The position numbers and the translations under genes are program-made. Under the pieces are notes generated by a model. That model was given only the letters and a program-made list of their open reading frames with translations, ran no database searches and was not told where the DNA came from. This document shows, piece by piece, positions 40,964 through 50,274 of a stretch of DNA of 64,000 bases. The stretch's first letter is position 1, and every line of letters begins with the position of its first letter. The stretch lies in the NCBI GenBank assembly GCA_043497085.1, contig JBIEKI010000001.1; one strand, written 5' to 3'. The stretch comes from Thalassobacillus sp043497085. Its GTDB lineage: Bacteria > Bacillota > Bacilli > Bacillales > Halobacillaceae.

Positions 40964-43125
40964 CATCTTATTCCTAATTTTACAGCCAGCACCAGCAGCG
41001 ATTGATTAACTCGCCAAACATAGTATAGGTGGTGGACAAGGTCGCCTTGTCCCTGATCGCTGCCAGGGGCAAGGCGCTCAATTTGCTCTCGTTCATCCTG
41101 TAAATCGTATAACTGACCAATATGTTCTTCGCCTCTTATCTTCCCAATCAGGGCATCAATATTATGTTCTAATTTTTTCTCAACCTTAGGAAAAATAGCT
41201 TTCAATTCATCCGGATAGCCGAAATTCTTCTGATAAGAGGAAGCTACCAGGTGTTTGGCATAGTAGTTGGTAGCAGTAAAAATGGTAATCCATCTCGATA
41301 ATTCCGAATGCTTCATCGCACCTGGCCGCTGCAGCATCGGCTGGGATTCATCTTTGATGACCTGGACCTTTTCTTCCATCGCAAAAGCCTGTTCTGCTAA
41401 TTCCTTCACATTAACCGGCTTATGAAAACTGCTTACATACGGAATTACATATCCTTTCAACTCTTCCAGGTAGTTAACAAATGTCTCGTTCACCTTGTCA
41501 TGTGTCCTGGTTGGTAAAAGAACCGCGGATACGATAAACGCAATCGCTCCCCCGGCAATCGTATCAATGACACGGGCGCCTAATAATTCAAAACTGATTC
41601 CCCCTAACAACAGATCGTACATGAAGGCAATGAGCAAGGTGATGAAAATGCTCATCGCGGTATAGGAAACCGTCAAAATATAAAAGGCGGAAAAAACGAC
41701 GACAAAGATAAGTGCCACTTCAATCGTGGTGTAGCTGGAAACAAGCCGGGCAAGTCCAAAACCGATAATAGCTCCGATGACTGTGCCTACAGAACGCTGA
41801 AATCCTTTCAGATACGTACGGCCGACCGTTTCTGTACCGAGCAGGACGATGAATGTTGTCAGAATCACCCAGTAGGGCTGAATCGGTGAAATGATATGGC
41901 CGACAATAACGGCGACCGTACCGCCCACCAAAGCCTGCAGTGCTTTCTTCGTCGAAGGTTTCAGCCCTTCTTCTTTCTCGTCTTCGGCCACCTCTTCATC
42001 GTCTTGCTCCTCGGTTGAAGGGGATTCACTATCTCCTTTTTGCAGGGAAAGCTGGATTTCTATCGCACCGTTGGTGACATGATTAGCAATCGAGTCGATG
42101 CGCCGCAATAAATAGAGCCTGCCTTTGGGACGGGGGCCTTCTTCGTCAAAAAGCAGATTGATCCTGTCCCGGAACTTTACGGTGGCCCGCTGGGCAGTGA
42201 GCAAATTCTCTTTTTCATATTCTGGTGCCAGCACATCTGCTTTACGAAGCGCAGCAATCACTTCCACGAGCAATTGCCTCACTTCTTCTGTTTCAAAAGC
42301 GTCGTTCCGCTTCAGTTCCGAAAGCGAATCAGCAAGAGTTTCGACAAACATAGCTGTGTCAAAAACATAAAGCCGTACTTGTGACGTGTTGAGACCTGGC
42401 CAAATTTTTCTTACGTCGTGCGTATTCAAATCAGTCACCACATTGCTGGCATATTCACGCAGTTTACGTACGTTATAATGAAGTTTTTTCGCCCGGGATT
42501 CCTTTATTTCTGGATCGTGAATCATCTCGACCAACAATTGAAAAGTCAAATTCGCTTGCGTGTGAAACGATTGGATACTTCTTCTCAGCATGTGTACGGA
42601 ATCTTTAAAAATAAAGAAATTATAAAGGAAGGCGTAGCTGACTCCGATAACAATCGCCAGATAGAACCAAGGGAATTGGCCAGGGGATAACTTTAAAAAC
42701 GATGAAATGTAAACGGTCATGAAGCCGATCATACCAAGAGAAAAGTAACGGCTTCCGTATCTGGTGAAATAAAAGGCGGAAGTGATAATGACAATCATCA
42801 GGGTGGAAACGAGGAAAACACTTTCAGCAAATAAAGCGCCCAGGGTGACGCCTCCTACGGCAGCGATCGCAAGCAGCCCCGTAGTTATTTGCTTTTCCTG
42901 TTTCGTCTCGTCCATGACAGCCATGATGCCCAACATTCCAGCCATTCCAGCTACAATTGCCGGGGTCAACGCCTCCTGATTAATCCAGTTGAAGAGGAAA
43001 ATCACGGTAAAGACCGAGGAAATCAGGCTCAATGTCGCTTTGCCTGCCTGGTTCAACCGCTTCCGTCCTGGGTCAGAAGCGAGTAGTCTTCCTAACCAGT
43101 AATACTTAAGAGATAAGTGTTTCAA
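40963..43125 (-). CDS. FUSC family (aromatic acid exporter-like) membrane protein
   Basis: 720 residues with two blocks of about six membrane helices (about 30-170 and 395-530), each followed by a long soluble helical region. This is the layout of the FUSC/YccS/AaeB superfamily. Characteristic is the second block start KKALQALVGGTVAVIVGHIISPIQPYWVILTTFIVLLG. Related proteins export fusaric acid or hydroxybenzoates. An acidic loop (EEQDDEEVAEDEKEEG) joins the halves. The substrate cannot be inferred. Monocistronic. Confidence 0.85.
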   Translation of the reverse strand: MKHLSLKYYWLGRLLASDPGRKRLNQAGKATLSLISSVFTVIFLFNWINQEALTPAIVAGMAGMLGIMAVMDETKQEKQITTGLLAIAAVGGVTLGALFAESVFLVSTLMIVIITSAFYFTRYGSRYFSLGMIGFMTVYISSFLKLSPGQFPWFYLAIVIGVSYAFLYNFFIFKDSVHMLRRSIQSFHTQANLTFQLLVEMIHDPEIKESRAKKLHYNVRKLREYASNVVTDLNTHDVRKIWPGLNTSQVRLYVFDTAMFVETLADSLSELKRNDAFETEEVRQLLVEVIAALRKADVLAPEYEKENLLTAQRATVKFRDRINLLFDEEGPRPKGRLYLLRRIDSIANHVTNGAIEIQLSLQKGDSESPSTEEQDDEEVAEDEKEEGLKPSTKKALQALVGGTVAVIVGHIISPIQPYWVILTTFIVLLGTETVGRTYLKGFQRSVGTVIGAIIGFGLARLVSSYTTIEVALIFVVVFSAFYILTVSYTAMSIFITLLIAFMYDLLLGGISFELLGARVIDTIAGGAIAFIVSAVLLPTRTHDKVNETFVNYLEELKGYVIPYVSSFHKPVNVKELAEQAFAMEEKVQVIKDESQPMLQRPGAMKHSELSRWITIFTATNYYAKHLVASSYQKNFGYPDELKAIFPKVEKKLEHNIDALIGKIRGEEHIGQLYDLQDEREQIERLAPGSDQGQGDLVHHLYYVWRVNQSLLVLAVKLGIR

Positions 43126-43279
43126 TACTGCATCAACCTTTTCCGATGTATTATATTCTTTCTATTTTACGTTCCCTTAAGCGTTCGAGCAACTTATTTG
43201 AAAGATGTTCCCGATTTACAATAATTTTGAAAATGATAGGATGGTAATTAATGATTTATGACCTGAGAGGAAAATAGAA

Positions 43280-44479
43280 ATGAGAGATCAACCACCCCAA
43301 ACAAAGAAAATAATTTTAATCATTGGCATCATGTTTGTAGCGTTCAACTTACGTCCAGCCATCACCGGGGTCGGCCCACTCATCAGTTCCATTCGGACAG
43401 ATTTGGGCATTTCCTACGGGGCTGCCGGATTCATTACCACGCTTCCGTTAATTTCATTTGCAGTATTTTCCTTTTTAGCCCCAAAGCTGGGCAACCGGTT
43501 TGGTTATGAGCGGATGGTCTTCGCCGGGTTAATAACGTTGATGATCGGCATCGCTATCCGTTATATTGCCGCCGCGCCAACGTTATATACCGGAACAGCG
43601 CTTGTTGGAGTAGGCATCGCCATTTCCAATGTACTGCTTCCGGGTATCATCAAGGATCGGTACCCTGGGAAAATCGGTTTGATGACAGCGGTTTATACGA
43701 CGTCTATGTCCGTCTTTTCCGCAGTCGGATCCGGGCTTAGTATCCCGCTTGCGAAAGGGCTGGGTTTAGGATGGGAAAATGCTCTGCTTGCCTGGGCACT
43801 GCTCGCCATGGTTGCCGCTTTATTATGGATTCCCCAGCTTACTCTTCCTGTGAAAAAAGAGGATAAAACCATTCCTGAGCTTTCAGGACCACCGATATGG
43901 AAGTCGAAAATAGCCTGGCAGGTTACCATTTTCATGGGGCTGCAATCGTTTTTATTTTACAGTCTGATTACCTGGCTGCCTGAAATTATGACCGGAAAAG
44001 GACTTGGCATTGCAGCTGCAGGATGGATGGTCTCCACCATGCAGCTATCCGGGCTTCCGATGACATTCCTGACCCCTGTACTGGCAGACCGTTTCCGCAA
44101 TCAGCGGGGTTTGATTATGATGATTGGCATTTTGTATCTCACTGGATTGACTGGGATGTTAGTCAGCACCAGTACAGCCTGGCTTACTGGCAGTGTCATG
44201 CTGATGGGGATGGGACAGGCATCCAGTATCAGTCTCGCGCTCACACTGCTTGGTCTACGTGCTGCCAATGCCCGCGAGAGTGCAGCGTTATCCGGAATGG
44301 CGCAGTCGTTCGGATACGCACTGGCTGCCATTGGTCCCACGCTGATTGGTATTGTCATTGATGTATCCGCAACGGTCAATGTCCCGATAATAATTTTCAT
44401 AGGTATTTTAATTATGATGATTCTGGCAGGCTTCGGCGCAGCACGCGATCAAACTATTTTTGAACGGCAGACGAGTTGA
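43280..44479 (+). CDS. MFS transporter, CynX/NimT family
   Basis: 399 residues, 12 predicted membrane segments. FNLRPAITGVGPLISSIRTDLG near residue 22-44 is the CynX/NimT family signature, and the cytoplasmic loop LAPKLGNRFGYERM corresponds to MFS motif A. Relatives include B. subtilis YycB and the cyanate (CynX) and 2-nitroimidazole (NimT) carriers. The substrate is not inferable. ATG preceded by GAGAGGAAAA. Confidence 0.88.
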   Translation: MRDQPPQTKKIILIIGIMFVAFNLRPAITGVGPLISSIRTDLGISYGAAGFITTLPLISFAVFSFLAPKLGNRFGYERMVFAGLITLMIGIAIRYIAAAPTLYTGTALVGVGIAISNVLLPGIIKDRYPGKIGLMTAVYTTSMSVFSAVGSGLSIPLAKGLGLGWENALLAWALLAMVAALLWIPQLTLPVKKEDKTIPELSGPPIWKSKIAWQVTIFMGLQSFLFYSLITWLPEIMTGKGLGIAAAGWMVSTMQLSGLPMTFLTPVLADRFRNQRGLIMMIGILYLTGLTGMLVSTSTAWLTGSVMLMGMGQASSISLALTLLGLRAANARESAALSGMAQSFGYALAAIGPTLIGIVIDVSATVNVPIIIFIGILIMMILAGFGAARDQTIFERQTS

Positions 44480-44606
44480 GTCTGTACATGTTGATTCTTT
44501 TCTACAAGGCACAAAGAAATCATGATTTCTAAAAAAAACATCTTTAAAACAAAACTCGAATAAGATAGCTAACAATAACAAATTTGATATAGAATGGAGA
44601 ATTCCA

Positions 44607-45452
44607 TTGATACAAATATCGGGGATGCCTTTTCAATCAATTGACTCGTTGAAGGTTGGAAATGTGGAACGAATCATCATCCATAAAATGAATAACTCTC
44701 ATTCCCTTTATTCTTTTCCTTCCCTTAACGAACTTTTGTTTGAAATTAAAGTTCGAAATAACATGATAGAAAGTGCAAAAGCAATGAATCAAAGTGAAGC
44801 TGAATTTACAACCTTTAAATATGCGCGCTGTAATACTTAATACTGGGATTTGACGACTCAAGGCGGGTTTCTATTAAAGCCTAATATAATTCCCTCGGAT
44901 GCTATTATGGACATTTATAGAAACAGTTCGCTTTATGCTTTTGAATGTGCCACAGCATGTGTAATCATCTTTTACCATGCCCTATTGAAAAGTATAGGTA
45001 CAAAAGCATTTAACTTCATGTTTCAAAACCTCTATTTATACAGTTGGCATACTGATCCAGATCTAGGACTACAAACTTTTTATTCGGATCATTTTATACC
45101 TGGTGATGTTGTATATTTCAAAAACCCTGATTATAACCCTGCAACCCCCTGGTTTAGAGGGGTAAATGCTGTGGCTATGACAGGTGGGAAATTCTTTGGA
45201 CATGGATTTGGGATAAAAAACGATAAAGAGATGATACATACTTTAAATGAACACAGAAAAAAAGGAAGTAATGTTACGGCTTATTTAACAAATTTAGTTA
45301 CAAGGCTTACTTTTTATAATTTAACAAGTAACAAAAATTCAGATAGAGTTTATACAAATTATAGAAAGCAGCAGATCGTAGTGCACCATAATAAAAGCTC
45401 CATTTCATGTGAACAATATCGCTTTTATCTATATAAAATGATTAATAGTTAA
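44607..45452 (+). pseudogene. tgl: Spore protein-glutamine gamma-glutamyltransferase, interrupted by one TAA
   Basis: The frame codes for a Tgl-type transglutaminase over 282 codons but has a single in-frame TAA at codon 78 (44838-44840). Before it: NELLFEIKVRNNMIESAKAM and FTTFKYARCNT; after it: YWDLTTQGGFLLKP, LYAFECATACVIIFYHALL (active-site Cys114), GDVVYFKNPDYNP, WFRG and FGHGFGI. B. subtilis Tgl (245 residues) cross-links spore coat proteins such as GerQ. The C-terminus is about 35 residues longer here. TTG start without a strong ribosome binding site. The region is A+T rich. Either a recent pseudogene, a read-through gene or a sequencing error. Confidence 0.88.
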
Positions 45453-45547
45453 ATCATCGTGATTCCAGCCCATTTTGGATATTGACGGGCTCTGTATAAA
45501 ACTAGGTGAATATAATGTAGTGAACAAACTTGAAAGGAAGTGTATTC

Positions 45548-45745
45548 ATGTATGCAAATGTAAATGCAGCACCGTATATGGGGGCTAATGTGAACGCAGC
45601 TCCAACAATGGCAGCTAATGTTCCTCCATCGCCTGGTTATGGATATATGGCTCCTGCACGCAAAGACGATAGCTTTGTATTGATTGTGGTGTTGTTTATT
45701 TTATTAATTATTGTGGGAGCAGCTTGCGGATTCTGTAAGTGGTAA
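45548..45745 (+). CDS. YjcZ-family small sporulation-type membrane peptide
   Basis: 65 residues: an Ala/Asn/Pro-rich N-terminus containing two imperfect copies of NVNAAP(Y/T)M(G/A)AN, then APARKDDSFVLIVVLFILLIIVGAACGF, the hydrophobic signature of the YjcZ/SscA family of tiny sporulation proteins. In relatives the N-terminus is Gly/Tyr-rich instead. ATG 7 nt after AAAGGAAGTG. Own terminator downstream. Confidence 0.8.
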   Translation: MYANVNAAPYMGANVNAAPTMAANVPPSPGYGYMAPARKDDSFVLIVVLFILLIIVGAACGFCKW

Positions 45746-45798
45746 CAATACTCACAACAGTATGAAAACTCTGTAGCATTCCCATTTGTGCAGATAAA

Positions 45799-45846
45799 AA
45801 TAATGCAAGGGCTAAATTTTTAAGGTTTAGTCCTTGCGTTATTTTA
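45799..45846. terminator. Bidirectional terminator between the YjcZ-like gene and the lipoprotein gene
   Basis: AATGCAAGGGCTAAA / GTTTAGTCCTTGCGTT stem with flanking A and T runs. Confidence 0.88.
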
Positions 45847-45874
45847 TATGTGGAGTATGGAAGCTGTTTCTTGT

Positions 45875-46540
45875 TCAATCGGATTCTAAACCAATCTCAA
45901 ACTCTTCCGCTTCAGCGATTGTGTCCTGGCTCTCATCCATCACATTACTGGTTGTTATTGTAATAGATTTCAGCTCATCCACCTTGGTATCATTGAGCAC
46001 AAAACCCATATTGCCGAATTTCACTTCGCCAGCTTCATATTTTCCGTAAAGTTTTTCCAAATAAAAATCATCGTCAAAGTCTTTTTTCTCGCCTGCATTC
46101 GTTTCCAGTAAATCTACCGGAGCGAAGTTGGTCGGCTGTTCGCTGGTATTCTTAACGGCTACTGTAAACTTGATATAGTTGAAATTCGCTTCATTATCGC
46201 TAAATCCATGAAAATAGTCGATCAGATCTGGAGAAGGGGAGTAGTTCATCACTTTTACATCTTCAATTACAAGCTGTACAGGCCCGATTTCTTCAACTGT
46301 TTGCCCTTCTTTAATGGTCTCGAGTGTCAGCTGGCCGTTTTCATCCTCGATGTGATCGCCTGCTTTTTTCAAATCACGGTCATCGCTTGCCTGAGGGTTG
46401 TTCGTATATTTTGTTTTTTCAGGAATCTCAAACGGTGCTGGGCTGTCCTTTGCTTCCGCATGACTTTCATTGTTATTGCTATTTGTCGAACATCCTGTTA
46501 ACAAAACCAAACTGAACACCACCATTATCAGATGTTTCAT
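45875..46540 (-). CDS. Lipoprotein with DUF4352-like immunoglobulin fold
   Basis: 221 residues: lipoprotein signal with lipobox LLTGC (Cys17), a Ser/Asn/Glu-rich linker, then a beta-sandwich-like domain. It contains VQLVIEDVKVMNY, FNYIKFTVAVKNTSEQPTNF, and GNMGFVLNDTKVDELKSITI, the DUF4352/telomeric-repeat-factor-like pattern found in many Bacillus lipoproteins. Extracellular, membrane anchored; function unknown. The ATG at 46540 is 8 nt from AAGGAGG; an ATG two codons upstream is too close. Confidence 0.75.
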   Translation of the reverse strand: MKHLIMVVFSLVLLTGCSTNSNNNESHAEAKDSPAPFEIPEKTKYTNNPQASDDRDLKKAGDHIEDENGQLTLETIKEGQTVEEIGPVQLVIEDVKVMNYSPSPDLIDYFHGFSDNEANFNYIKFTVAVKNTSEQPTNFAPVDLLETNAGEKKDFDDDFYLEKLYGKYEAGEVKFGNMGFVLNDTKVDELKSITITTSNVMDESQDTIAEAEEFEIGLESD

Positions 46541-46569
46541 GAACATCGCCTCCTTATTCAACCGGTGTT

Positions 46570-46602
46570 AGAAAAATGACCGCTGCCCTAAAGGCAGCGG
46601 CG
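46570..46602 (-). terminator. Terminator of the alkaline phosphatase gene
   Basis: CCGCTGCC / GGCAGCGG stem with a 5-nt loop, and a T run on the minus strand. Confidence 0.9.
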
Positions 46603-46625
46603 CATTCCTATTATTTTTTCAGTGC

Positions 46626-47990
46626 CTAACGATTTCCTTCCAATACTGCCATCACTTTTTGCCCAATTTCATGGTTGTCATGCAACCCTGCGAACTGGTT
46701 GGATTGTGGACCATAGCCGTACACGATGACGTCTTCACCGGTATGCCCGCCAGTTGTCCAGCCCGTGCCGGAGCGCAGGTCGAAGATTCGTTCGATCGCG
46801 TTATCAATCTCCGTTTTATCCCCGTTGGCTGCTGCATCTTTGACGGATTGAATTTCTTCCTGTGTCAGTTTTAAATCAATATAGTTGGACAGCGTTTCTT
46901 CTACATCAGCACCGTCTGCAATTTCAGCAGCCATGAAGTCCGGCGTACGCTTTGCTGCTTTGATTGGTTCCGGGTCCCATTTGTATTCTCCGTCACGGCC
47001 CATAGTCATACCGCCAGTAGAGTGGTCAGCAGTAGTAATGACAAGGGTGTGCTTGTCATTTTTGGCAAATTCGATTGCTTCCTGGTAAGCTTCTTCAAAG
47101 TCCTGCATATCACTCATCGCAGCAACGACATCATTGTCATGGCCCGCCCAGTCAATCTGGCTGCCTTCGACCATCAGGAAAAATCCATCCTGATTTTTAC
47201 TCAAACGATCCAATGCAGTAGAGGTCATTTCTTTTAGAGATGGACTTTCTTCCGTGCGGTCAATCATCTTGTCCATTCCTTTTGGAGCGAATAATCCAAG
47301 CACCTGCTCATTGTCATTGTTAAGCAATTCTTCACGTGAATCCACATAGCTGTATCCATCCTGCTGGAATTCTTCGGTAAGGTCGCGGTCTTCGCGGTCA
47401 AAATAAGAAGTTCCTCCGCCGAGGATGACATCGATTTTATGTTCTCCATTCACTTTTTCATCAAAATAATCATCAGCAATATCATTGTAATTATGACGGG
47501 ATTCATCATGAGCACCAAAAGATGCTGGTGTTGCATGGTTCACTTGGGAGGTAGCAACCAGCCCGGTCGATTTTCCTTTTTCCTTCGCCAATTCTAAAGC
47601 TGTTTTTACTTCATTTTTTTCCATATCGACAGCGATGGCGTTGTTGTAAGTTTTGATTCCGGCAGCCATGGAAGTGGCAGCTGCAGCAGAGTCGGTGATG
47701 CTTTCTTCTTCATCCCAGGAATACGTTTCCTGCATGCCGATCAAATCTTCATCGAAAGCGGTGTTCTCTGTGTAAGGGGTAGCAGGATCGTCCTTTAAGT
47801 ATCGATAAGCCGAAGTGTAAGAGGTACCCATGCCATCCCCGATCAGGAAAATGACGTTTTTGATTTCACTATTACTAGTGTCTGACTTAGCAGCGGCTTC
47901 ATTGCCGAATGAGCCTGCCGTACTGCCAAAAACAAAGGTAGACATGATTGCGACTGGTAGTAGTTTCTTAGAAAACTTTTTGTTAAACAA
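46626..47990 (-). CDS. Secreted alkaline phosphatase (PhoA/PhoB family)
   Basis: 454 residues with a signal peptide (KKFSKKLLPVAIMSTFVFGSTAGSFG). Metal/phosphate motifs: LIGDGMG (Asp52), phosphorylated Ser101 in ITDSAAAATSMAAG, VNHATPASFGAH, EGSQIDWAGHDND, TADHSTGG and the C-terminal GGHTGED. It hydrolyses phosphomonoesters outside the cell to release phosphate. Pho boxes lie just upstream, consistent with PhoP-PhoR control. ATG preceded by GGGAGGAA at some distance. Confidence 0.95.
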   Translation of the reverse strand: MFNKKFSKKLLPVAIMSTFVFGSTAGSFGNEAAAKSDTSNSEIKNVIFLIGDGMGTSYTSAYRYLKDDPATPYTENTAFDEDLIGMQETYSWDEEESITDSAAAATSMAAGIKTYNNAIAVDMEKNEVKTALELAKEKGKSTGLVATSQVNHATPASFGAHDESRHNYNDIADDYFDEKVNGEHKIDVILGGGTSYFDREDRDLTEEFQQDGYSYVDSREELLNNDNEQVLGLFAPKGMDKMIDRTEESPSLKEMTSTALDRLSKNQDGFFLMVEGSQIDWAGHDNDVVAAMSDMQDFEEAYQEAIEFAKNDKHTLVITTADHSTGGMTMGRDGEYKWDPEPIKAAKRTPDFMAAEIADGADVEETLSNYIDLKLTQEEIQSVKDAAANGDKTEIDNAIERIFDLRSGTGWTTGGHTGEDVIVYGYGPQSNQFAGLHDNHEIGQKVMAVLEGNR

Positions 47991-48050
47991 ACCTGATTCC
48001 TCCCAATATGTTATGTTATTGATGTTACAGCCATCATATTACGGTGAAAC

Positions 48051-48088
48051 TATTAATCTTGTATGGAGAAAATGTTAAGGGTTTGTAA
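48051..48088 (-). promoter_or_regulatory. PhoP-binding boxes upstream of the alkaline phosphatase gene
   Basis: Four TTAACA-like hexamers on the minus strand: TTACAA (48083-48088), TTAACA (48073-48078), TCCATA (48062-48067), TTAATA (48051-48056), spaced 10-11-11 bp. TAATAT follows as a -10. This matches the B. subtilis PhoP box layout. Confidence 0.6.
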
Positions 48089-48113
48089 TTTTCAGAAGGA
48101 TAGATGACATAAG

Positions 48114-48142
48114 AAAAACTTGGCGGATCGCCAAGTTTTAAT
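48114..48142. terminator. Terminator of the DUF1259 gene
   Basis: AAAACTTGGCG / CGCCAAGTTTT stem with a 3-nt loop. Confidence 0.88.
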
Positions 48143-48181
48143 CAACTAGCTACTAAACAATACAGTCTTGATTAGCAGTTT

Positions 48182-48571
48182 TTATCTTTGAAATACCCGC
48201 AATGCTTCTGCCACCTTATGGGCGAACGACAACGGCGGTTCTACCGATTGAAAATGAAGATAAAGAATTGTCGGCTCAGCGAACAGCCAATGGTTATGCA
48301 AAGCACTCACCAGGATGCCATTTTTCTGCAACACCGACATGAATGGATAAACTTCCTCTTCTAAAATAACCGTCTCCCCCATATTCAATGCCAAACCGTT
48401 TTGATCTAACGATTCGAACATCATCTCGGCATGGAGCTCTGCCTTGCTTGGCCGCCCCTGGATCCGTACGTTCAAATCACGTTCCAGCTCCACCGAACAG
48501 ACGCCATGCTCGAACTTTCCTTCTCCACCCAATATTCTTCCGAACTGATGACACAGTTGCTCCATATTCAT
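48182..48571 (-). CDS. DUF1259 protein (LpqO-like)
   Basis: 129 residues, shorter than two-domain DUF1259 proteins but with one complete domain: FGRILGGEGKFEHGVCSVELERDLNVRIQGR at the start and ILVSALHNHWLFAEPTILYLHFQ. The ALHNH motif is the most conserved part. AEMMFESLDQNGLALNMGETVILEEEVYPF lies between. No signal peptide, so probably cytoplasmic. Function unknown. Confidence 0.8.
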   Translation of the reverse strand: MNMEQLCHQFGRILGGEGKFEHGVCSVELERDLNVRIQGRPSKAELHAEMMFESLDQNGLALNMGETVILEEEVYPFMSVLQKNGILVSALHNHWLFAEPTILYLHFQSVEPPLSFAHKVAEALRVFQR

Positions 48572-48711
48572 GGATGATCAGCTCCTTATTTTTCAACTTA
48601 TGAACAAAATGAAAAAATATTTATGTTTTACTGAAATGGAACGGGTTTGCTGGAAGTATTCAGGGGAACATAACTACAAACGATCTATAGGAAAAGGAGC
48701 GATATCATCCG

Positions 48712-49968
48712 ATGAATACAGTTACTCCAATCCCAAGTGAACAAACACTTGATAACAGCCTTGCTTTATTGAAAGAGGGATATCGATTCATTCCTGACAG
48801 GTGCCAAAATTATGGCTCTGATATATTTGAAACGCGTTTGTTAGGTGAAAAAGTGATGTGCATGAGCGGGGAAGAGGCAGCGGAGCTTTTTTATAATAAA
48901 GAAAAATTCACACGAAAAGGTGCTGCGCCAAAGCGAATTCAAAAAACGCTTTTTGGTGAAAATGCCATTCAGGGAATGGATGGAAAGGCTCATGAACACC
49001 GAAAGCAGTTATTTATGACGCTGATGACGGAAGAACGATTGCAGCGGCTTTCTGAACTAACAACTGAAGAATGGCGTAGAAAACTCCCGGCATGGCAAAA
49101 AGCTGAAAAGGTGGTGCTTTTTCAAGAAACAAAGGAAGTGTTGTGCCGAGCTGCGTGCCGTTGGGCCGGTGTTCCATTAGAAGAAGAGGAAGTAAAAGAG
49201 CGGGCAGACGACTTTTGGTATATGGTCGATGCATTTGGAGCGGTTGGACCGAGACATTGGCAAGGGAGAAAAGCCAGAAAGAGAGGCGAAGCGTGGATTA
49301 AAAAAGTGATCCACCAGGTGCGTGATGGCGAGTTGGAAGCAAAGGAGGATACAGCTCTTTATTCCATGGCTTTCCACCGTGATTTGGACGGAGAGCATCT
49401 AGATTCCGAGATGGCGGCGATTGAATTGATTAACGTACTCCGGCCGCTCGTTGCGATTACAAACTTCATCGCTTTCAGCGCTTTAGCGTTGCATGATCAC
49501 CCGCAATATCGCAACAAGCTTCAGGAAGCGGATGATGACTTTTTTGAGATGTTTTCCCAGGAAGTCCGCCGCTATTATCCTTTTGGACCATTTGTAGGAG
49601 CGCGTGTACGCCGGGGTTTCATCTGGAATGATATCAAATTTAAAAAAGGCCGGCTTGTATTGCTGGACATCTACGGAACGAATCATGACCCACGGCTATG
49701 GAATGAACCGGACAAGTTCTACCCGGAACGGTTTGAGGACTGGAACGGCAGCCTATTCGATCTGATTCCACAAGGCGGCGGTGATTATAATACAAACCAT
49801 CGCTGCCCCGGAGAATGGGCGACACTGCGAGTCATGAAGGCAAGCCTCGATTTTCTTACCAAAGATATCACGTATCAGGTGCCGGAACAGGATTTGACCT
49901 ACAGTATGGTACGAATGCCTTCCGTTCCAGAGTCAGGAATGAAACTAAGTGGAATTCGAAGGAAATAA
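48712..49968 (+). CDS. cypC: Cytochrome P450 CYP152 family, fatty-acid peroxygenase
   Basis: 418 residues, length of B. subtilis CypC (P450 BS-beta). Heme-ligand Cys365 lies in GGGDYNTNHRCPGEW. The substrate-carboxylate-binding Arg-Pro of the I helix is present (Arg244-Pro245 in NVLRPLVAITNF), where ordinary P450s have the acid-alcohol pair. The enzyme uses H2O2 to hydroxylate fatty acids at alpha/beta carbons, or to decarboxylate them as in OleT; which reaction cannot be decided. AAAGGAGCG precedes ATG. A terminator follows. Confidence 0.94.
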   Translation: MNTVTPIPSEQTLDNSLALLKEGYRFIPDRCQNYGSDIFETRLLGEKVMCMSGEEAAELFYNKEKFTRKGAAPKRIQKTLFGENAIQGMDGKAHEHRKQLFMTLMTEERLQRLSELTTEEWRRKLPAWQKAEKVVLFQETKEVLCRAACRWAGVPLEEEEVKERADDFWYMVDAFGAVGPRHWQGRKARKRGEAWIKKVIHQVRDGELEAKEDTALYSMAFHRDLDGEHLDSEMAAIELINVLRPLVAITNFIAFSALALHDHPQYRNKLQEADDDFFEMFSQEVRRYYPFGPFVGARVRRGFIWNDIKFKKGRLVLLDIYGTNHDPRLWNEPDKFYPERFEDWNGSLFDLIPQGGGDYNTNHRCPGEWATLRVMKASLDFLTKDITYQVPEQDLTYSMVRMPSVPESGMKLSGIRRK

Positions 49969-49982
49969 TCAAAAGTAACTCA

Positions 49983-50035
49983 AAAAAATCGAGTGTGAAG
50001 CCAAAAAGGTTTGATACTCGATTTTCGCTTTCATA
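49983..50035 (+). terminator. Terminator of cypC
   Basis: AAAATCGAGTGTGAAGCC / GGTTTGATACTCGATTTT imperfect stem with a 5-nt A loop. Confidence 0.8.
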
Positions 50036-50039
50036 GAGT

Positions 50040-50200
50040 GAAAATACACAGGTGAGGAAAAAATGAGTTATTTCCCTGACTCCTTTTGCTCCTTATTTTT
50101 AATAAACAAAAGTGAGGATGGGCACATTTATAGGGACATAAAAATTACACACATTTCGAATAGATGAATGTGCCTATCATAACTGCAACTACAGCTGCCA
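50040..50200. other. Gap between cypC and nhaC, no secure gene
   Basis: A 34-codon plus-strand frame (50063-50167) starts at ATG after GGTGAGG, but its composition is ordinary and I recognise no family. Nothing else is apparent apart from the nhaC control region to its right. Confidence 0.3.
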
Positions 50201-50205
50201 TATTT

Positions 50206-50219
50206 TGAAAACGTTTACA
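50206..50219. promoter_or_regulatory. CcpA cre site upstream of nhaC
   Basis: TGAAAACGTTTACA fits the cre consensus TGWNANCGNTNWCA at every position. It overlaps a TTGAAA -35-like element and precedes TATGAT (50231-50236), so catabolite repression of the antiporter gene is predicted. Confidence 0.75.
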
Positions 50220-50274
50220 AAAATCGCAGATATGATACACTTATGCAGTGAAATAGTTACTTGGAGGGAGTCAT

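Noticed and set aside
44850..45452. Independent 200-residue gene starting at TTG 44850
   Set aside because: It is the in-frame continuation of the transglutaminase after the TAA and has no ribosome binding site of its own.
50063..50167. 34-codon peptide gene after cypC
   Set aside because: Only a modest ribosome binding site and no recognisable feature; kept as a remark on the gap.
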